A stretch of DNA of 64,000 nucleotides from Ursidibacter maritimus (GCF_009761395.1 NZ_LEKN01000036.1:1-64000); one strand, 5' to 3'. Positions 18,450 through 31,613 are shown, numbered from the stretch's first letter. Numbers and translations are program-made. The notes: generated by a model from the sequence alone, not told the origin.

Positions 18450-20394
18450 TGTTTATTTCGTCCAGGTTAAGCGGTGAGTTTTGCTCATTTTTTTGCAATT
18501 CCGCATTTGCTGTGTTTGAACGCAGTAGCATATAGTCCATAATTTTTCGTGCTATTGGTGCTGCTGTACTACCACCGCCACCTGCATTCTCTAAAATAAT
18601 CGAAACCACCATTTTCGGATTATCATAAGGTGCATAACCAATAAACCACGCGTGATCGTGATATTTTTTGGCGATTGCATTTTTATCGTAATCCTTACCT
18701 TTTAAACTTTTAACCTGTGCAGTTCCCGTTTTTCCTGCCGCTCGATAGGGCACACCAGCAAATGCTTTACGTCCCGTACCGTTACTTGCGTGTAACACGT
18801 TATACATACCCAATTTCGCAATTTGCCAAAAACGTGGCGGAACATCTTTAATATCATCGTATAAAAGTGGATCTTGGTAAGGCATATTTTCTATTGACAT
18901 TACTTCCATCATTAAATGGGGCGTATTCACTTTACCATTATTGATTAAGACCGCTGTTGCTTTAGCAAGTTGCAATGGGGTAGAAATCCAATAGCCTTGA
19001 CCAATTCCAGCATTGATGGTATCTGCGGCTAGCCAAGGCTGTTTTTTATAGCGTTTCTGTTTCCACTCTCGACTTGGCATAATGCCCGTGGACTCTTCCG
19101 CCAAATCAATCCCAGTTTTTACCCCAAAACCAAAGCGTTTCATCCAATCTGACATTTTATCAATTCCCATATCATAGGCGAGCTGATAAAAGTAAGTATC
19201 CGATGATTCTACGATGGCTTTATTTATATCTGTTCTACCATGCCCACTTCGCTTCCAGTCACGAAAACGTTGCGTTGTGCCTGGTAAAATCCAATAACCT
19301 GGGTCAAATACCGTACTTCCTGATGTAATTTTATTCTCAGTGAGTCCTGCCACTGCCATAAATGGTTTGATTGTTGATGCTGGTGGATAAGTCCCTTGTG
19401 TTGCTCGGCTATAAAGAGGGCGAGCTTCATCATCCAGTAACTGTTTATAATCTTTGCCTGAAATCCCATCGACAAACAAATTATTATCATAACTTGGGTT
19501 TGTTACCATCGCTAAGATGCTACTGTCTTTCGGATCAAGTACTACAATCGCGCCTTTCTCATTACCGATTAATGATGAAATATATTGTTGTAATTCCACA
19601 TCGAGCGTAAGGCGAATGCTACCGCCAGCTACTGCGGGTTGATCACGCAATTTACGGATGACTTTGCCACGATTATTGATTTCTACTTCTTCGAAACCTG
19701 TTTGCCCGTGTAGCTGTTCTTCATAAAACTTTTCAATCCCTAATTTACCAATATCGTGAGAGCCTGCATAGTTACCGAATTTCCCTTCATCTTGTAAACG
19801 TTGCTTGTCTTTATCGTTGATTTTGGCGACATACCCTAAAATATGTGTAAGTACGTCACCATAAGGGTAAGTACGTTTAAAATAAGGTTGCACATCCAAG
19901 CTTGGAAAACGGTATTGATTTACTGAGAAACGGGCAATTTGATCTTCCGTTAAATTAGGCTTCAGCAGTATTGGAGTATAGCGGGAAGATCTTGCTCGCT
20001 CCTTACGAAAATTCTCAATATCCTCATCAGTTAAGCCAACAAGCGATTTGAGTTCTAGAAGGGTTTCATCCAAATTATTCACTTTCTCTGGCACAATATA
20101 TAGTCCAAAGAAGGTTAAATTTTCTGCTAGAACTTTACCGTTTCGGTCATAAATCAACCCACGCACAGGCGGAATAGGCAATAATTTAATGCGATTCCCA
20201 TTTGAACGAGTTTGGTAAGTGTCGTAATCACGCACTTGCAAATGATATAAATTAGTGAGTAAAACACCCGTTAAACCCAACACCCCTAAAAATGCGATCA
20301 AAGCACGACGGACAAACAGATTTTTCTCTGCTTGCCCGTTACGGATTTTCTCTCGCTGTTTTGGTGAGCTGAATTTACTTAATTTACCAAACAT
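18442..20394 (-). CDS. mrdA: Penicillin-binding protein 2, elongation transpeptidase
   Basis: PBP2 crosslinks peptidoglycan in the rod complex. The 650-residue protein has one N-terminal membrane anchor ([15 protein letters not shown]), the dimerisation/pedestal domain, and the transpeptidase domain with STIKPF (SxxK serine), SSD and KTGTAQV. Its length is slightly above that of E. coli PBP2 (633). The C-terminus ends in a polar tail. rlmH is 14 bp upstream and rodA overlaps at the end. Confidence 0.95.
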   Translation of the reverse strand: MFGKLSKFSSPKQREKIRNGQAEKNLFVRRALIAFLGVLGLTGVLLTNLYHLQVRDYDTYQTRSNGNRIKLLPIPPVRGLIYDRNGKVLAENLTFFGLYIVPEKVNNLDETLLELKSLVGLTDEDIENFRKERARSSRYTPILLKPNLTEDQIARFSVNQYRFPSLDVQPYFKRTYPYGDVLTHILGYVAKINDKDKQRLQDEGKFGNYAGSHDIGKLGIEKFYEEQLHGQTGFEEVEINNRGKVIRKLRDQPAVAGGSIRLTLDVELQQYISSLIGNEKGAIVVLDPKDSSILAMVTNPSYDNNLFVDGISGKDYKQLLDDEARPLYSRATQGTYPPASTIKPFMAVAGLTENKITSGSTVFDPGYWILPGTTQRFRDWKRSGHGRTDINKAIVESSDTYFYQLAYDMGIDKMSDWMKRFGFGVKTGIDLAEESTGIMPSREWKQKRYKKQPWLAADTINAGIGQGYWISTPLQLAKATAVLINNGKVNTPHLMMEVMSIENMPYQDPLLYDDIKDVPPRFWQIAKLGMYNVLHASNGTGRKAFAGVPYRAAGKTGTAQVKSLKGKDYDKNAIAKKYHDHAWFIGYAPYDNPKMVVSIILENAGGGGSTAAPIARKIMDYMLLRSNTANAELQKNEQNSPLNLDEINNE

Positions 20395-20408
20395 CTATTA
20401 TTCTCGTA

Positions 20409-20876
20409 CTACTCACGATGGTAAGGGTGGTTTGCCGTTAATGACCACGCTCGGTATAAACTCTCTGCAACAACAATTCTTACCAATGGGTGTGGTAAGG
20501 TTAAAGGCGAAAGCGACCAACTCTGTTCAGCTGCGGCCTTACATTCAGGTGAAAGCCCTTCAGGCCCACCAATCAATAAGCAGACATCACGCCCATCGTT
20601 TTTCCACGCTTCAAATTGTTGTGCGAGTTGCTCTGTCGTCCAAGGTTTTCCTGGGATATCAAGTGTTACCACCCTATTTTTCCCAGCTGCAGCTAACATT
20701 GCCTTGCCTTCTTGCTCTAGGATACGTTTTATATCCGCATTTTTTCCCCGCTTACCTGCAGGAATTTCAATCAACTCAAAAGGGAAATCTTTTGGGAAAC
20801 GGCGTTGATATTCTTCAAAGCCTTTTGTCACCCAATCAGGCATTTTTGTTCCGACTGCAATTAATTGGATTTTCAT
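20409..20876 (-). CDS. rlmH: 23S rRNA pseudouridine-1915 N3-methyltransferase RlmH
   Basis: RlmH is a SPOUT-fold enzyme that methylates pseudouridine 1915 in helix 69 of 23S rRNA on the whole ribosome. The 155-residue sequence is full length and matches the family throughout: [26 protein letters not shown]-type knot loop ([14 protein letters not shown]) and the C-terminal [16 protein letters not shown]. The ATG overlaps the last base of the rsfS stop, indicating tight coupling. Confidence 0.95.
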   Translation of the reverse strand: MKIQLIAVGTKMPDWVTKGFEEYQRRFPKDFPFELIEIPAGKRGKNADIKRILEQEGKAMLAAAGKNRVVTLDIPGKPWTTEQLAQQFEAWKNDGRDVCLLIGGPEGLSPECKAAAEQSWSLSPLTLPHPLVRIVVAESLYRAWSLTANHPYHRE

Positions 20877-21190
20877 TATGCCCAGAGTTTTTCTAATTGA
20901 TACATTTCGCGGCTTTCACGTTGCAAAATATGAACAATCGCTTGACCGAAATCGATCACAATCCAATCCGCCACCGCTTTGCCTTCATGAGCAAATACAT
21001 CTAAGCCTGCTTTTTTACTTTCAGAAATTAAGTTATCTACTGTTGATGCCACATGACGACTTGATGTACCAGTGCATAAAATCATGGTGTCAGTAATTGA
21101 TGATTTTCCTTTCACATCAATGGCTTGAATATCTTCTGCTTTTAAGCCTTCTAGAGTATGAGTGAGGAAATTAACGAGATTTTGTTCCAT
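20876..21190 (-). CDS. rsfS: Ribosome silencing factor RsfS
   Basis: RsfS binds ribosomal protein L14 and blocks subunit joining when nutrients are scarce. The 104-residue protein matches the Iojap/RsfS family ([37 protein letters not shown]). It is the first gene of the rsfS-to-lipA cluster. The 75-bp space upstream, up to the nhaC terminator, must hold the promoter; no consensus site was picked out. Confidence 0.94.
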   Translation of the reverse strand: MEQNLVNFLTHTLEGLKAEDIQAIDVKGKSSITDTMILCTGTSSRHVASTVDNLISESKKAGLDVFAHEGKAVADWIVIDFGQAIVHILQRESREMYQLEKLWA

Positions 21191-21265
21191 ATATAATTTA
21201 TTCAGATAATAAAAAGGGGCGGATTATAGCATAAAAAATAGCTAGGTTAGTCTATCAATAAAACA

Positions 21266-21307
21266 AAGCGGTGCGATTTGCAAAAATTTTAACAAATCGC
21301 ACCGCTT
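21266..21307. terminator. Paired uptake-signal terminator after nhaC
   Basis: AAGCGGTGCGATTTG (21266-21280) pairs perfectly with CAAATCGCACCGCTT (21293-21307). The arms are two inverted uptake signal cores. On the minus strand it stands 20 bp after nhaC, a common terminator form in this family. Confidence 0.8.
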
Positions 21308-21326
21308 GTATTCAATTAAGAGAAGC

Positions 21327-22748
21327 CTAAGCTTTGGCTAATGCGGCTTTTTCTTCAGGAGTTAAGTATTCAATGCGTACATTTAAGCTAGCAAGAATAA
21401 TCGCAATGATTGGGATCATATAATTCATTACCGCATAAGGTGCATATTCAAAGGCACTCACTTGTAACATTGAGAACGCATAAACACCACAAGTATTCCA
21501 AGGGACTAATACAGAGGTTACTGTACCGCCATCTTCTAATGCACGAGAAAGGTTTTTTGAACTCAAGCCTTTATCTTGGTACGCTTTCACATACATACGG
21601 CCTGGCAGTAGGATAGAGATGTACTGCTCAGAAGTCGTCACGTTGGTGACGATTGCCGAAATAATCGTGGAGATAATGACACTTGATGCTTTTTTCGCAA
21701 AATTCAAAATGGTTTCCACCACTGAACGCAACATTCCAGTCTGTTCTGCAATACCGCCGAAGGTCATTGCCACAATAGTTAATGAGATAGTGTACATCAT
21801 TGACTCAATACCGCCACGATTGAATAACGTGTCGATCATCTCGTGTCCACTTTCAATTTTAAAGCCATCGTGCAAGGTTTTAACTGCAACGCCAACTTCG
21901 CCACCTTGAATAAAGATATGACATAACCAACCGAGTAAAATCCCTGCGGCAAGTGCTGGTAAGGCTGGTACTTTTTTCGCAACTAATACCACAACCATCA
22001 ACGGCACTAATAATAGCCAAGGCGAAATCACAAAATGTTTTTCCATCGCTTGCATTACGTCGGTGATTTTTGCTAAATCCAAGTTTTCTGCACTAAACTG
22101 AAAACCTAGATAGAAATAAACTGCTAATGCAATTAAGAACGCAGGTACAGTGGTTACAAACATATGGCGGATATGATCAAAGAGTGGCGTATTTGTGATC
22201 CCTGCAGCAAGGTTAGTGGTATCAGAAAGCGGTGACATTTTATCGCCAAAATACGCTCCTGAAATCACCGCACCTGCCACCATTGGAGCAGGAATACCAA
22301 TACTTAAACCAATACCCATTGCTGCTACACCAATCGTTCCCATTGTGGACCAAGAACTTCCGATAGCTAAAGTGACAATCGCACAGATGATACAGATGGT
22401 AAATAAAAACAGCGAAGGTGAGATGAGTTTTAAACCGTAGTAGATCATTGTCGCAACAATACCACCACCGAGCCAAGCCCCAATGGTTAAGCCGATCATA
22501 ATAATGATCACTATCGCAGGCAGTGCCATTTTGATACCACGATAGATTCCTTTTTCAATAGTATCCCAACGATAACCAAACGCCATCGCAATAATACTTG
22601 CAGTAACGGCGCCTATTAAGAGTGGAATGTGTGGTGAGGCTTCAAATTTGATAATCGCCACCGCCATTACCGACACCATTACTAATACAGGTAAAAAAGC
22701 ATAAAAGAATGGGATACGAATATTTTGTTCTTCTGTTGTGTTTGCCAT
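21327..22748 (-). CDS. nhaC: NhaC-family Na+/H+ antiporter
   Basis: The 473-residue inner-membrane protein has about a dozen hydrophobic segments and the NhaC family signature region (GSSWSTMGTIGVAAMG, GAYFGDKMSPLSDTTNLAAG, SEQYISILLPGRMY). Family members exchange Na+ for H+, and some instead exchange organic anions such as malate and lactate. Its neighbour, ornithine aminotransferase, lies 52 bp upstream on the same strand, so a role linked to amino-acid metabolism or acid stress is possible. The start is supported by a strong AAGGAGG. The substrate beyond the family name is not established. Confidence 0.85.
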   Translation of the reverse strand: MANTTEEQNIRIPFFYAFLPVLVMVSVMAVAIIKFEASPHIPLLIGAVTASIIAMAFGYRWDTIEKGIYRGIKMALPAIVIIIMIGLTIGAWLGGGIVATMIYYGLKLISPSLFLFTICIICAIVTLAIGSSWSTMGTIGVAAMGIGLSIGIPAPMVAGAVISGAYFGDKMSPLSDTTNLAAGITNTPLFDHIRHMFVTTVPAFLIALAVYFYLGFQFSAENLDLAKITDVMQAMEKHFVISPWLLLVPLMVVVLVAKKVPALPALAAGILLGWLCHIFIQGGEVGVAVKTLHDGFKIESGHEMIDTLFNRGGIESMMYTISLTIVAMTFGGIAEQTGMLRSVVETILNFAKKASSVIISTIISAIVTNVTTSEQYISILLPGRMYVKAYQDKGLSSKNLSRALEDGGTVTSVLVPWNTCGVYAFSMLQVSAFEYAPYAVMNYMIPIIAIILASLNVRIEYLTPEEKAALAKA

Positions 22749-22800
22749 ATTTCCTCCTTGGGAAGCGGTCAGATTTTTAATTTTTTTGCAAAGGCAATTC

Positions 22801-23994
22801 TTATTTTAATACTTCACGAATACGTTCTAACGCCCAGTCTAAATCCGCTTTCTCAATGACTAACGGTGGAGCAAAACGAATGACCGTATCGTGAGTTTCT
22901 TTACATAATAAGCCTTTTTCTTTCAATGCTTCGCAATATGGACGAGCAGCTTCGGTTAACTCTAAACCGATGAACAGACCACGCCCACGGACTTCCTTGA
23001 TTTTTGGATGCTGAATTTTTTTCAATTCACTCAAGAAGTATTCCCCGAGTTCACGAGAACGCTCAGACAAGTTCTCTTCAATCAAAGCATCAAGAGCAGC
23101 AAGAGATACTGCACAAGCTAATGGGTTTCCACCAAAAGTTGAACCGTGCGAACCAGGGTTGAATACGCCTAAAATTTCTTTATCAGCTAACACACAAGAA
23201 ATTGGGAATACACCACCGCCTAGTGCTTTACCTAAAATATACATATCTGGCTCAAAACCTTCCCATTCGCAGGCGAATAATTTCCCTGTTCTTCCTAAAC
23301 CAGCTTGAATTTCATCGGCAATAAACAGCACATTGTTTTCTTTACATAATTCGTACGCTTGTTTTAAGAAACCTTGTGGTGGAATTAAAATACCGGCTTC
23401 ACCTTGAATCGGCTCAACTAAAAACGCTGCTGTATTTGGTGTGATAGCGTTTTTCAATGCTTCTAAATCCCCATAAGGCACCAATTTAATTCCGCCTAAT
23501 AATGGACCAAAACCACGTTGGTAATCAGCATCAGAAGAGAGTGAAACCGCTGCCATTGTTCTACCGTGGAAGTTACCTACACAAGCGATAATTTCCGCAC
23601 GATCTTTTGCAATACCTTTTACATCGTAGCCCCAGCGGCGTGCAGTTTTAATTGCTGTTTCTACCGCTTCAGCTCCTGTATTCATTGGTAAAGCCATTGA
23701 TTTTTTTCCTAGCTTACAGATTTTTTCATACCAAGGCCCAAGCTGATCGTTATAAAAAGCACGAGAAGTTAAAGTGACTCGTTCTGCTTGATCTTTTAAT
23801 GCTTTAACAATTTTAGGGTGACAGTGCCCTTGATTTACCGCAGAGTAGGCACTTAACATATCTAAATAACGTTTCCCTTCAGGGTCTTCGACCCAAATGC
23901 CTTCCGCTTTGCTAATTACGATAGGTAGTGGTAAATAGTTGCGAGCACCATATTCTTCAGTTTGATGAATAATTTGTTGAGATGAAACAGTCAT
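22801..23994 (-). CDS. rocD: Ornithine aminotransferase
   Basis: This 397-residue class III PLP aminotransferase matches the RocD/OAT group: [18 protein letters not shown] at the N-terminus, [51 protein letters not shown] and the PLP-lysine segment [15 protein letters not shown]. The reaction converts ornithine and 2-oxoglutarate to glutamate-5-semialdehyde and glutamate, linking arginine degradation to proline. An acetylornithine aminotransferase would share these motifs, but the [11 protein letters not shown] block favours OAT. nhaC follows on the same strand. Confidence 0.87.
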   Translation of the reverse strand: MTVSSQQIIHQTEEYGARNYLPLPIVISKAEGIWVEDPEGKRYLDMLSAYSAVNQGHCHPKIVKALKDQAERVTLTSRAFYNDQLGPWYEKICKLGKKSMALPMNTGAEAVETAIKTARRWGYDVKGIAKDRAEIIACVGNFHGRTMAAVSLSSDADYQRGFGPLLGGIKLVPYGDLEALKNAITPNTAAFLVEPIQGEAGILIPPQGFLKQAYELCKENNVLFIADEIQAGLGRTGKLFACEWEGFEPDMYILGKALGGGVFPISCVLADKEILGVFNPGSHGSTFGGNPLACAVSLAALDALIEENLSERSRELGEYFLSELKKIQHPKIKEVRGRGLFIGLELTEAARPYCEALKEKGLLCKETHDTVIRFAPPLVIEKADLDWALERIREVLK

Positions 23995-24507
23995 TTTTTC
24001 TCCTAATTTTGTTAAATAAATGTTATATATTAGTCTAACAATATTTAAACGAAAAAGGGAACAATTTTTATCTGTTTTATGATCTGCTTCTCATTTTTTG
24101 ATAGGAGCAAAGGTTATTTTAAGGGAAAATGGGCGCCACTAGATATTCGCCCACATACCGTAAGGCGAAAAAACACTAATGTAAATAAACCATTCGAGTT
24201 TTGAGTTTTTATTTGCTGTTCTCTGTCTGGTGATGCTTTTTAACGGAAGGTTTCAATCATCTTTTCTACCACAAAAGAAGTGCTATTTTCCCCCAACTTT
24301 TTGATAATCAAAAAAACACTCATTTGGTTATTCAAGATCAGTAAGGAGGAAGAATGTCTGATTTTCCTTGTTAAGTTAAACAAATTATATCTGGTTTTCC
24401 TATGAACATTTCTTAGTTATTACACTTAGATTGTAAATTCAAGATATAAATTTTTCAATTTAGATTAAGTTTGCAGAAAATCAGCCATATCTTACCGCTT
24501 ATAGCGA
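23995..24507. other. Gene-poor spacer between hemB and rocD
   Basis: No gene-length reading frame is visible. The minus strand near 23995-24060 should hold the rocD promoter. On the plus strand a perfect palindrome (TTTTTGAT, A, ATCAAAAA; 24298-24314) stands about 40 bp before a strong ribosome site (AAGGAGGA, 24343-24350) and an ATG that opens only a six-codon frame (24354-24374). No tRNA or rho-independent terminator for hemB was recognised. Confidence 0.5.
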
Positions 24508-26331
<1,824 letters not shown>

Positions 26332-26342
<11 letters not shown>

Positions 26343-26898
26343 TTTGTTTGTCCTGTTTTGGCTCATCTACACTTGCCAAATCATCATCAGGTGGATAGTA
26401 CAGAGTAAGTTTCTCTTCATCGGCTTCCGCCAATTCCGCAATTTCACCTGAGAGATGTGGCTCATTGATTTCATTTTCTGTAAGCGGTTCGTTTTGCTGA
26501 TTATTTTGCAAATCTTGTTGAGCGAGAGTTTGGCTTTCTTGTTCAATTTTTTGTTGAATATCTGCAACTTGTTCGTCCGTTAAAGTCTGAATTTGCCCTT
26601 TTGCAGAAGTTAAATCATTTTGCATTTTTTCTGCGGATTGCTTGAGATCTTCAACGGTTTTACTTAATTCGGGTGATAATTTACTCAAATTAAGTTCTTC
26701 TGCTTTTTTGATGCTCTCTTGCAACTCTTGTAATTTTAACTCTTGAGCAAGCTCATTCTGAACATTAGCAGCTAGCCCACGAATCGTACGAACCCACCCC
26801 ATTACTGTACGAATAGCAATGGGTAAGCGTTTAGGCCCAAGTACTACCAAGCCAACTATAAAAACAAGGACTAATTCAGAAAAACCAATATCAAACAC
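26332..26898 (-). CDS. tatB: Sec-independent protein translocase subunit TatB
   Basis: TatB forms the signal-binding complex with TatC. The 188-residue protein has the typical N-terminal membrane helix ([20 protein letters not shown]), the hinge GPKRLP, an amphipathic helix, then a long Gln/Glu-rich, probably coiled or disordered tail. It starts 3 bp after the tatA stop and overlaps tatC. Confidence 0.95.
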
Positions 26899-26901
26899 GG
26901 A

Positions 26902-27126
26902 TTATGCCTGCTCTTTATCTTTTACTTTTTGTTCAGTTGATTCCGCTTGTTTTTGCTCAACTTTCTCAAATTCAGCATCTTTAGGTTTATCATCACTCAT
27001 CGCTTTTTTAAAGCCTTTTACAGACTCGCCTAAGTCAGAACCTAAATTGCGTAATTTTTTTGTGCCGAAAAGCAAAACAATAATTGCAACAACGATCAGA
27101 AGTTGCCAAATGCTAATACCACCCAT
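26902..27126 (-). CDS. tatA: Sec-independent protein translocase subunit TatA
   Basis: TatA assembles into the Tat export channel. The 74-residue protein has the N-terminal helix [17 protein letters not shown], the hinge [10 protein letters not shown], an amphipathic helix ([12 protein letters not shown]) and a charged tail. It is the first gene of tatABC. AGGT lies upstream of the ATG. Confidence 0.95.
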   Translation of the reverse strand: MGGISIWQLLIVVAIIVLLFGTKKLRNLGSDLGESVKGFKKAMSDDKPKDAEFEKVEQKQAESTEQKVKDKEQA

Positions 27127-27535
27127 AGTGTACCTCTTATTAAGTGAATAAAATAAAAACGTTACTGATTATACGTTTTTTCGCAAATTAAGACACGCAA
27201 AAAGCGTAAAAAGTTGCCCTATAGTGACACAGTTTTAGCGGAGTAAAAAGAAGTATTTCTCCAAAATGTGTTTTGGATCACAATAAATGACTTCAAAACA
27301 CATTTAGAATGGTTACGATAGCTTGCTTATTTAGATGAGTGCTTATTTAGTTCATCACGATATTGTTGGAGCTTTCGTATCTAGAATAAGTTGTAATCGG
27401 TTTGAAATGTCAAGGACATTAATATACTTACTAATCTAATATAGCCTCAAAGATAATAAGAATGATGGAAAAATGGCTTAATCATAAATGATTAAGCCAT
27501 TAGTATTGTAAGAATAGATTAATTGAGTTTGCAGA
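27127..27535. other. 409-bp spacer between miaB and tatA
   Basis: No gene is visible. It holds the miaB terminator (27467-27501), the presumed tatA promoter region, and a perfect 12-bp inverted repeat AAATGTGTTTTG / CAAAACACATTT (27264-27275 and 27294-27305, 18-base loop). The repeat has no T-run and so is not an obvious terminator. The 10-bp GCTTATTTAG occurs twice near 27324-27350. Confidence 0.5.
27467..27501 (-). terminator. Terminator after miaB
   Basis: AATGGCTTAATCAT (27472-27485) pairs perfectly with ATGATTAAGCCATT (27488-27501), and TTTTTCC follows on the minus strand. It lies 34 bp behind the miaB stop. Confidence 0.85.
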
Positions 27536-28966
27536 TTATAGATTTACCACAAATTTACCTACACCTAGCTCGTCTTCTTTACGAGTACGGTTGATAACGC
27601 TTTGTGGCGACTCGACAATACGTAGCCCCATTTCATCTTCAGTACGAACAACATCGCCACGCAATGAGTTGGTATAGACATTCGTAATTTTTACATCAAC
27701 AAACTTACCAATCATATCTGGTGTGCCTTGGAAATTCACAATGCGATTATTTTCCGTACGTCCTGTTAATTCCATCAGATCTTTTTTAGATGGACCTTCG
27801 ACCAAAATACGTTGTTCCGTGCCTAACATCGATCGGCTAAATTGCATCGCTTGATTGTTGATACGTTGTTGTAAACGATATAAACGCTCTTTTTTCTCAT
27901 CTTCACTCACATCATCAGGGAGATCCGCAGCTGGTGTTCCTGGGCGGGCGGAGTAAATAAAACTAAAGCTCATATCAAAATTAACTTGTTCAATCACTTT
28001 CATTGTTTGCTCAAAATCTTGAGCTGTTTCGCCAGGGAAACCGACAATAAAATCTGAACTGATTTGAATATCTGGACGAGCCTGTCTAAGTTTACGAATA
28101 GTCGCTTTATATTCTAAGGCGGTATGATTTCGCTTCATCATTGTTAATACACGATCCGACCCACTTTGAATAGGTAAGTGTAAGAAACTCACCAGTTCAG
28201 GTGTATCACGATAGACCTCAATAATATCATCTGTAAACTCAATCGGGTGACTCGTGGTATAACGTAGGCGATCTATGCCATCAATGGCTGCAACTAAACG
28301 GAGTAATTCTGCAAAAGTGCAAATTCCCCCATCAAAAGTTTCACCACGATAAGCATTTACGTTTTGACCCAATAAATTGACTTCGCGTACACCTTGTGCA
28401 GCAAGCTGTGCAATTTCAAAGAGAATATCGTCTACTGGGCGACTGACTTCTTCACCACGAGTGTAAGGCACAACACAGAAAGAGCAGTATTTATTACATC
28501 CTTCCATAATTGAAACAAATGCGGTTGGACCTTCAGCTCGTGGCTCTGGCAAGCGGTCAAATTTCTCAATTTCTGGGAAACTAATATCCACAACAGAGCT
28601 CTTACCACCACGGATTTGGTTAATCATTTCAGGCAAGCGATGTAACGTTTGTGGCCCGAAAACGATATCCACGAACGGAGCTCGCTGGCGAATATGTTCC
28701 CCTTCCTGTGAGGCAACACAACCACCCACACCAATAATTAAATTAGGCTTGGTGTTTTTCCAACTTTTCCAACGCCCAAGTTGAGAGAATACTTTTTCTT
28801 GTGCTTTTTCACGAATAGAACAAGTGTTAAGCAGCAAAACATCTGCATCTTCAGGATTTTCTGTTAATTCAAAACCGTGAGTGCTATTTAATAAGTCTGC
28901 CATCTTTGATGAATCATACTCATTCATCTGGCAGCCCCAAGTGGTAATATGTAGTTTTTGCGTCAT
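27536..28966 (-). CDS. miaB: tRNA-2-methylthio-N6-dimethylallyladenosine synthase
   Basis: MiaB is a radical SAM methylthiotransferase that modifies i6A37 in tRNAs reading UNN codons. The 476-residue protein has the N-terminal MTTase domain with three cluster cysteines ([24 protein letters not shown]), the radical SAM motif CNKYCSFC and a C-terminal TRAM domain. Length and domain order are normal. It appears to be transcribed alone. Confidence 0.96.
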   Translation of the reverse strand: MTQKLHITTWGCQMNEYDSSKMADLLNSTHGFELTENPEDADVLLLNTCSIREKAQEKVFSQLGRWKSWKNTKPNLIIGVGGCVASQEGEHIRQRAPFVDIVFGPQTLHRLPEMINQIRGGKSSVVDISFPEIEKFDRLPEPRAEGPTAFVSIMEGCNKYCSFCVVPYTRGEEVSRPVDDILFEIAQLAAQGVREVNLLGQNVNAYRGETFDGGICTFAELLRLVAAIDGIDRLRYTTSHPIEFTDDIIEVYRDTPELVSFLHLPIQSGSDRVLTMMKRNHTALEYKATIRKLRQARPDIQISSDFIVGFPGETAQDFEQTMKVIEQVNFDMSFSFIYSARPGTPAADLPDDVSEDEKKERLYRLQQRINNQAMQFSRSMLGTEQRILVEGPSKKDLMELTGRTENNRIVNFQGTPDMIGKFVDVKITNVYTNSLRGDVVRTEDEMGLRIVESPQSVINRTRKEDELGVGKFVVNL

Positions 28967-29156
28967 TTGAAAATAATTAGGTAAGTCAATTAGTTAAATA
29001 AAAACATAAAGACAAGCGCTTTATGTAATAAAAATGTTGGCTATTCTACCTGTTTGAAGAAATTTTGGCTATAAATTCACAGAAATTCCTTACAAGCGGT
29101 AGGTTCTTTTGACTATTTTGCAATAAATTAAAATGATCTTACCGCTTATGAAAAAG

Positions 29157-29184
29157 CAAAACCACGCTAAACAGCGTGGCTTTT
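29157..29184. terminator. Terminator after crr
   Basis: CCACGCT (29162-29168) pairs with AGCGTGG (29173-29179), and T-rich tracts lie on both sides. On the minus strand it ends the ptsHI-crr operon, whose last gene stops at 29204. An inverted pair of uptake signals lies just beyond (29093-29149). Confidence 0.82.
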
Positions 29185-29203
29185 TAAGCTATATAATCTT
29201 ACC

Positions 29204-29707
29204 TTATTTTGTTAAGGTTAATACTACACTTTCGCCTTTTACAACTTCGCCAGAAAGTTTTTGTAAGTTGCTGATTTCATCCATATTTGAGATCACAACA
29301 GGCGTTAAAACTGATTTTGCTTTTGCTTCTAATAAAGCTAAATCAAATTTAATAATAGGATCGCCAGCTTTAACTTTTTGACCTTCTGTTGCGATACGGG
29401 TAAAACCTTCGCCTTTTAATTCTACAGTATCAATACCGAAGTGCACGAATAACTCAATACCTTCATCTGATTCGATAGAGAATGCGTGGTTAGTTTCAAA
29501 AATTTTGCCGATTGTGCCATTGACAGGAGCAACGATTTCATCGCCATTTGGACGAATTGCAATACCATCACCGACAATTTTTTCAGAGAATACTACATCT
29601 GGTACATCTTCAATATTAACGATTTCACCTGAAAGCGGTGCATAAATTTTTACTTCTTTTGATACTGTTTCTTTTTTTCCGCCAAAAAGTTTATCTAAAA
29701 AACCCAT
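29204..29707 (-). CDS. crr: PTS glucose-specific enzyme IIA component
   Basis: EIIA-Glc receives phosphate from HPr and passes it to sugar permeases; it also controls adenylate cyclase and non-PTS permeases. The 167-residue cytoplasmic protein shows the phosphorylated-histidine segment [15 protein letters not shown] and the second active-site histidine in TNHAFSIES. Length is normal for the family (169 in E. coli). It is the third gene of ptsH-ptsI-crr. Confidence 0.95.
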   Translation of the reverse strand: MGFLDKLFGGKKETVSKEVKIYAPLSGEIVNIEDVPDVVFSEKIVGDGIAIRPNGDEIVAPVNGTIGKIFETNHAFSIESDEGIELFVHFGIDTVELKGEGFTRIATEGQKVKAGDPIIKFDLALLEAKAKSVLTPVVISNMDEISNLQKLSGEVVKGESVVLTLTK

Positions 29708-29779
29708 AATTCAAGTCTCCATTACTAAATGAACAAAATTCTAACATATTTTATACGAGAATTTTGTATTTGTATCTAA

Positions 29780-31501
29780 TTAGTTCAGCTTTTGATAGAA
29801 GGAATTCACTAATTGTTCAATATCTGCTGCTGTTGGTTGAGCAAGTGCTTCATCTGCTAGTGCTTTTGCATCTGCAAAGTTGATACTACGAACTAGCTTC
29901 TTAACGTGAGGAACAGAAATTCCACTCATACTAAATTCATCTAGCCCCATACCAAGCAATAATGCGGTTGCACGCACATCACCCGCTAATTCACCACACA
30001 TACCTGTCCATTTCCCTTCTGCGTGAGAGGCATCAATCACCTGCTTGATTAGATTTAATACTGATGGTGTTAATGGGTTGTAAAGGTGAGCAATAATTTC
30101 ATTACCACGATCTACCGCTAAGGTATATTGTGTTAAGTCATTTGTGCCGATACTGAAGAAATCAACTTCTTTCGCTAAATGACGAGCATTGACTGCAGCA
30201 GATGGTGTTTCAACCATTACACCAATTTGAATATTTTCATCAAAGGCTTTGCCTTCTGAACGCAGTTGCTCTTTTAAATGTGTAATAATACCTTTAAGCT
30301 CACGAATTTCTTCCACCGAAATAATCATTGGGAACATTACTGCAAGCTTACCAAATGCAGAAGCACGTAACACTGCACGCAACTGCGTATCTAAAATTTC
30401 GCGACGAACTAAACCAATACGGACTGCCCGCCAGCCTAAGAATGGGTTCATCTCTTTCGGTAAATCAAGGTATGGTAGTTCTTTATCGCCACCAATATCC
30501 ATTGTACGAAGAACAACTAATTGCCCTTTCATCGCTTCCACAACTTCTTTGTATGCCTCGAACTGCTCTTCTTCTGTTGGCAAATGATTGCGATCCATAA
30601 ACAAGAATTCGGTACGATATAAACCAACACCTTCGCCACCATTACGTAATACGCCATCAACATCACGAATTGTCCCGATATTCCCAACAACTTCAATGCG
30701 ATGCCCATCTAACGTTTCCGCAGGTAAATCTTTCAATTTGGCAAGTTCTGCTTTTTCTGCTGCTTCTTTTTCTTGTTGAGCTTTAAATTGTTCAACTTGT
30801 TCGGCTGATGGATTAATGTGAATTTCATTATTTGTTGCATCTAAAATAATCAAATCACCCGTTTTAACAAGCGAAGTAATGTTATTAGTACCGACAATCG
30901 CTGGAAGCTCTAAAGAACGAGCCATAATCGAAGTATGAGACGTGCGTCCACCAATGTCAGTGATGAAACCTAATACTTTATCTAGATTGAGTTGAGCTGT
31001 TTCAGAAGGCGTGAGATCGTAGGCAACAAGAATAGATTCCTCTTGAATGTCACCTAAATCAACAATGTGCATTCCAAGAATGTTGCGTAACAAACGGTTA
31101 CCAATATCACGAATATCACCAGCACGCTCTTTTAGGTATTCATCATCAATTTCAGCTAACATAGAGGCTTGCATATCAATAATTTTGCTTGTTGCCACAT
31201 CAGCAGTAACCAACTTTTCTTCTACGTAGCCTAGAATTTCTTCTTCTAATTCTTCATCTTCTAAGATCATTAAATGACCTTCAAAGATAGCTTCTTTTTC
31301 TTCACCTAACGTACGACGTGCTTTTTCTTTAATTGCGGTTAGTTGAATTACGGCTTTTTCACGACCTGCATAAAACTTCGCTTTTTCAGCTTCAACTTGG
31401 TCTGCGGAAATTTTTTGTGTGTTAAGAACTATAGGCTCTTCTTTTAAAACAAGCGCTTTACCGAAAACAACACCAGGAGATGCGGCAATACCAGTAATCA
31501 T
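29780..31501 (-). CDS. ptsI: PTS enzyme I (phosphoenolpyruvate-protein phosphotransferase)
   Basis: Enzyme I takes phosphate from phosphoenolpyruvate and gives it to HPr. The 573-residue protein has the N-terminal HPr-binding domain, the active-site histidine in [15 protein letters not shown] and the PEP-binding C-terminal barrel ([27 protein letters not shown]-type loop). The ATG at 31501 ([16 protein letters not shown]) matches family starts; the longer reading would add 14 residues that run into an intergenic hairpin. ptsH lies 112 bp upstream and crr 72 bp downstream. Confidence 0.95.
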   Translation of the reverse strand: MITGIAASPGVVFGKALVLKEEPIVLNTQKISADQVEAEKAKFYAGREKAVIQLTAIKEKARRTLGEEKEAIFEGHLMILEDEELEEEILGYVEEKLVTADVATSKIIDMQASMLAEIDDEYLKERAGDIRDIGNRLLRNILGMHIVDLGDIQEESILVAYDLTPSETAQLNLDKVLGFITDIGGRTSHTSIMARSLELPAIVGTNNITSLVKTGDLIILDATNNEIHINPSAEQVEQFKAQQEKEAAEKAELAKLKDLPAETLDGHRIEVVGNIGTIRDVDGVLRNGGEGVGLYRTEFLFMDRNHLPTEEEQFEAYKEVVEAMKGQLVVLRTMDIGGDKELPYLDLPKEMNPFLGWRAVRIGLVRREILDTQLRAVLRASAFGKLAVMFPMIISVEEIRELKGIITHLKEQLRSEGKAFDENIQIGVMVETPSAAVNARHLAKEVDFFSIGTNDLTQYTLAVDRGNEIIAHLYNPLTPSVLNLIKQVIDASHAEGKWTGMCGELAGDVRATALLLGMGLDEFSMSGISVPHVKKLVRSINFADAKALADEALAQPTAADIEQLVNSFYQKLN

Positions 31502-31530
31502 AATTGAATCCTTGAGTATAAATTGAAAAA

Positions 31531-31599
31531 TTGTGCACAGCACAAAACGACTCTATCGTCAAAAAACTCCATTTGAAGTAAAATTAACGATAAAGTCGT
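31531..31599 (-). other. Hairpins between ptsH and ptsI
   Basis: The 112-bp gap contains ACGACTCTATCGT (31547-31559) and ACGATAAAGTCGT (31587-31599), which form a 13-position stem with one mismatch and a 27-base loop. A smaller perfect hairpin follows, TTGTGC/GCACAA (31531-31545). There is no T-run, so mRNA processing or stability control is more likely than termination. Confidence 0.55.
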
Positions 31600-31613
31600 C
31601 TATAAAATCGTGA

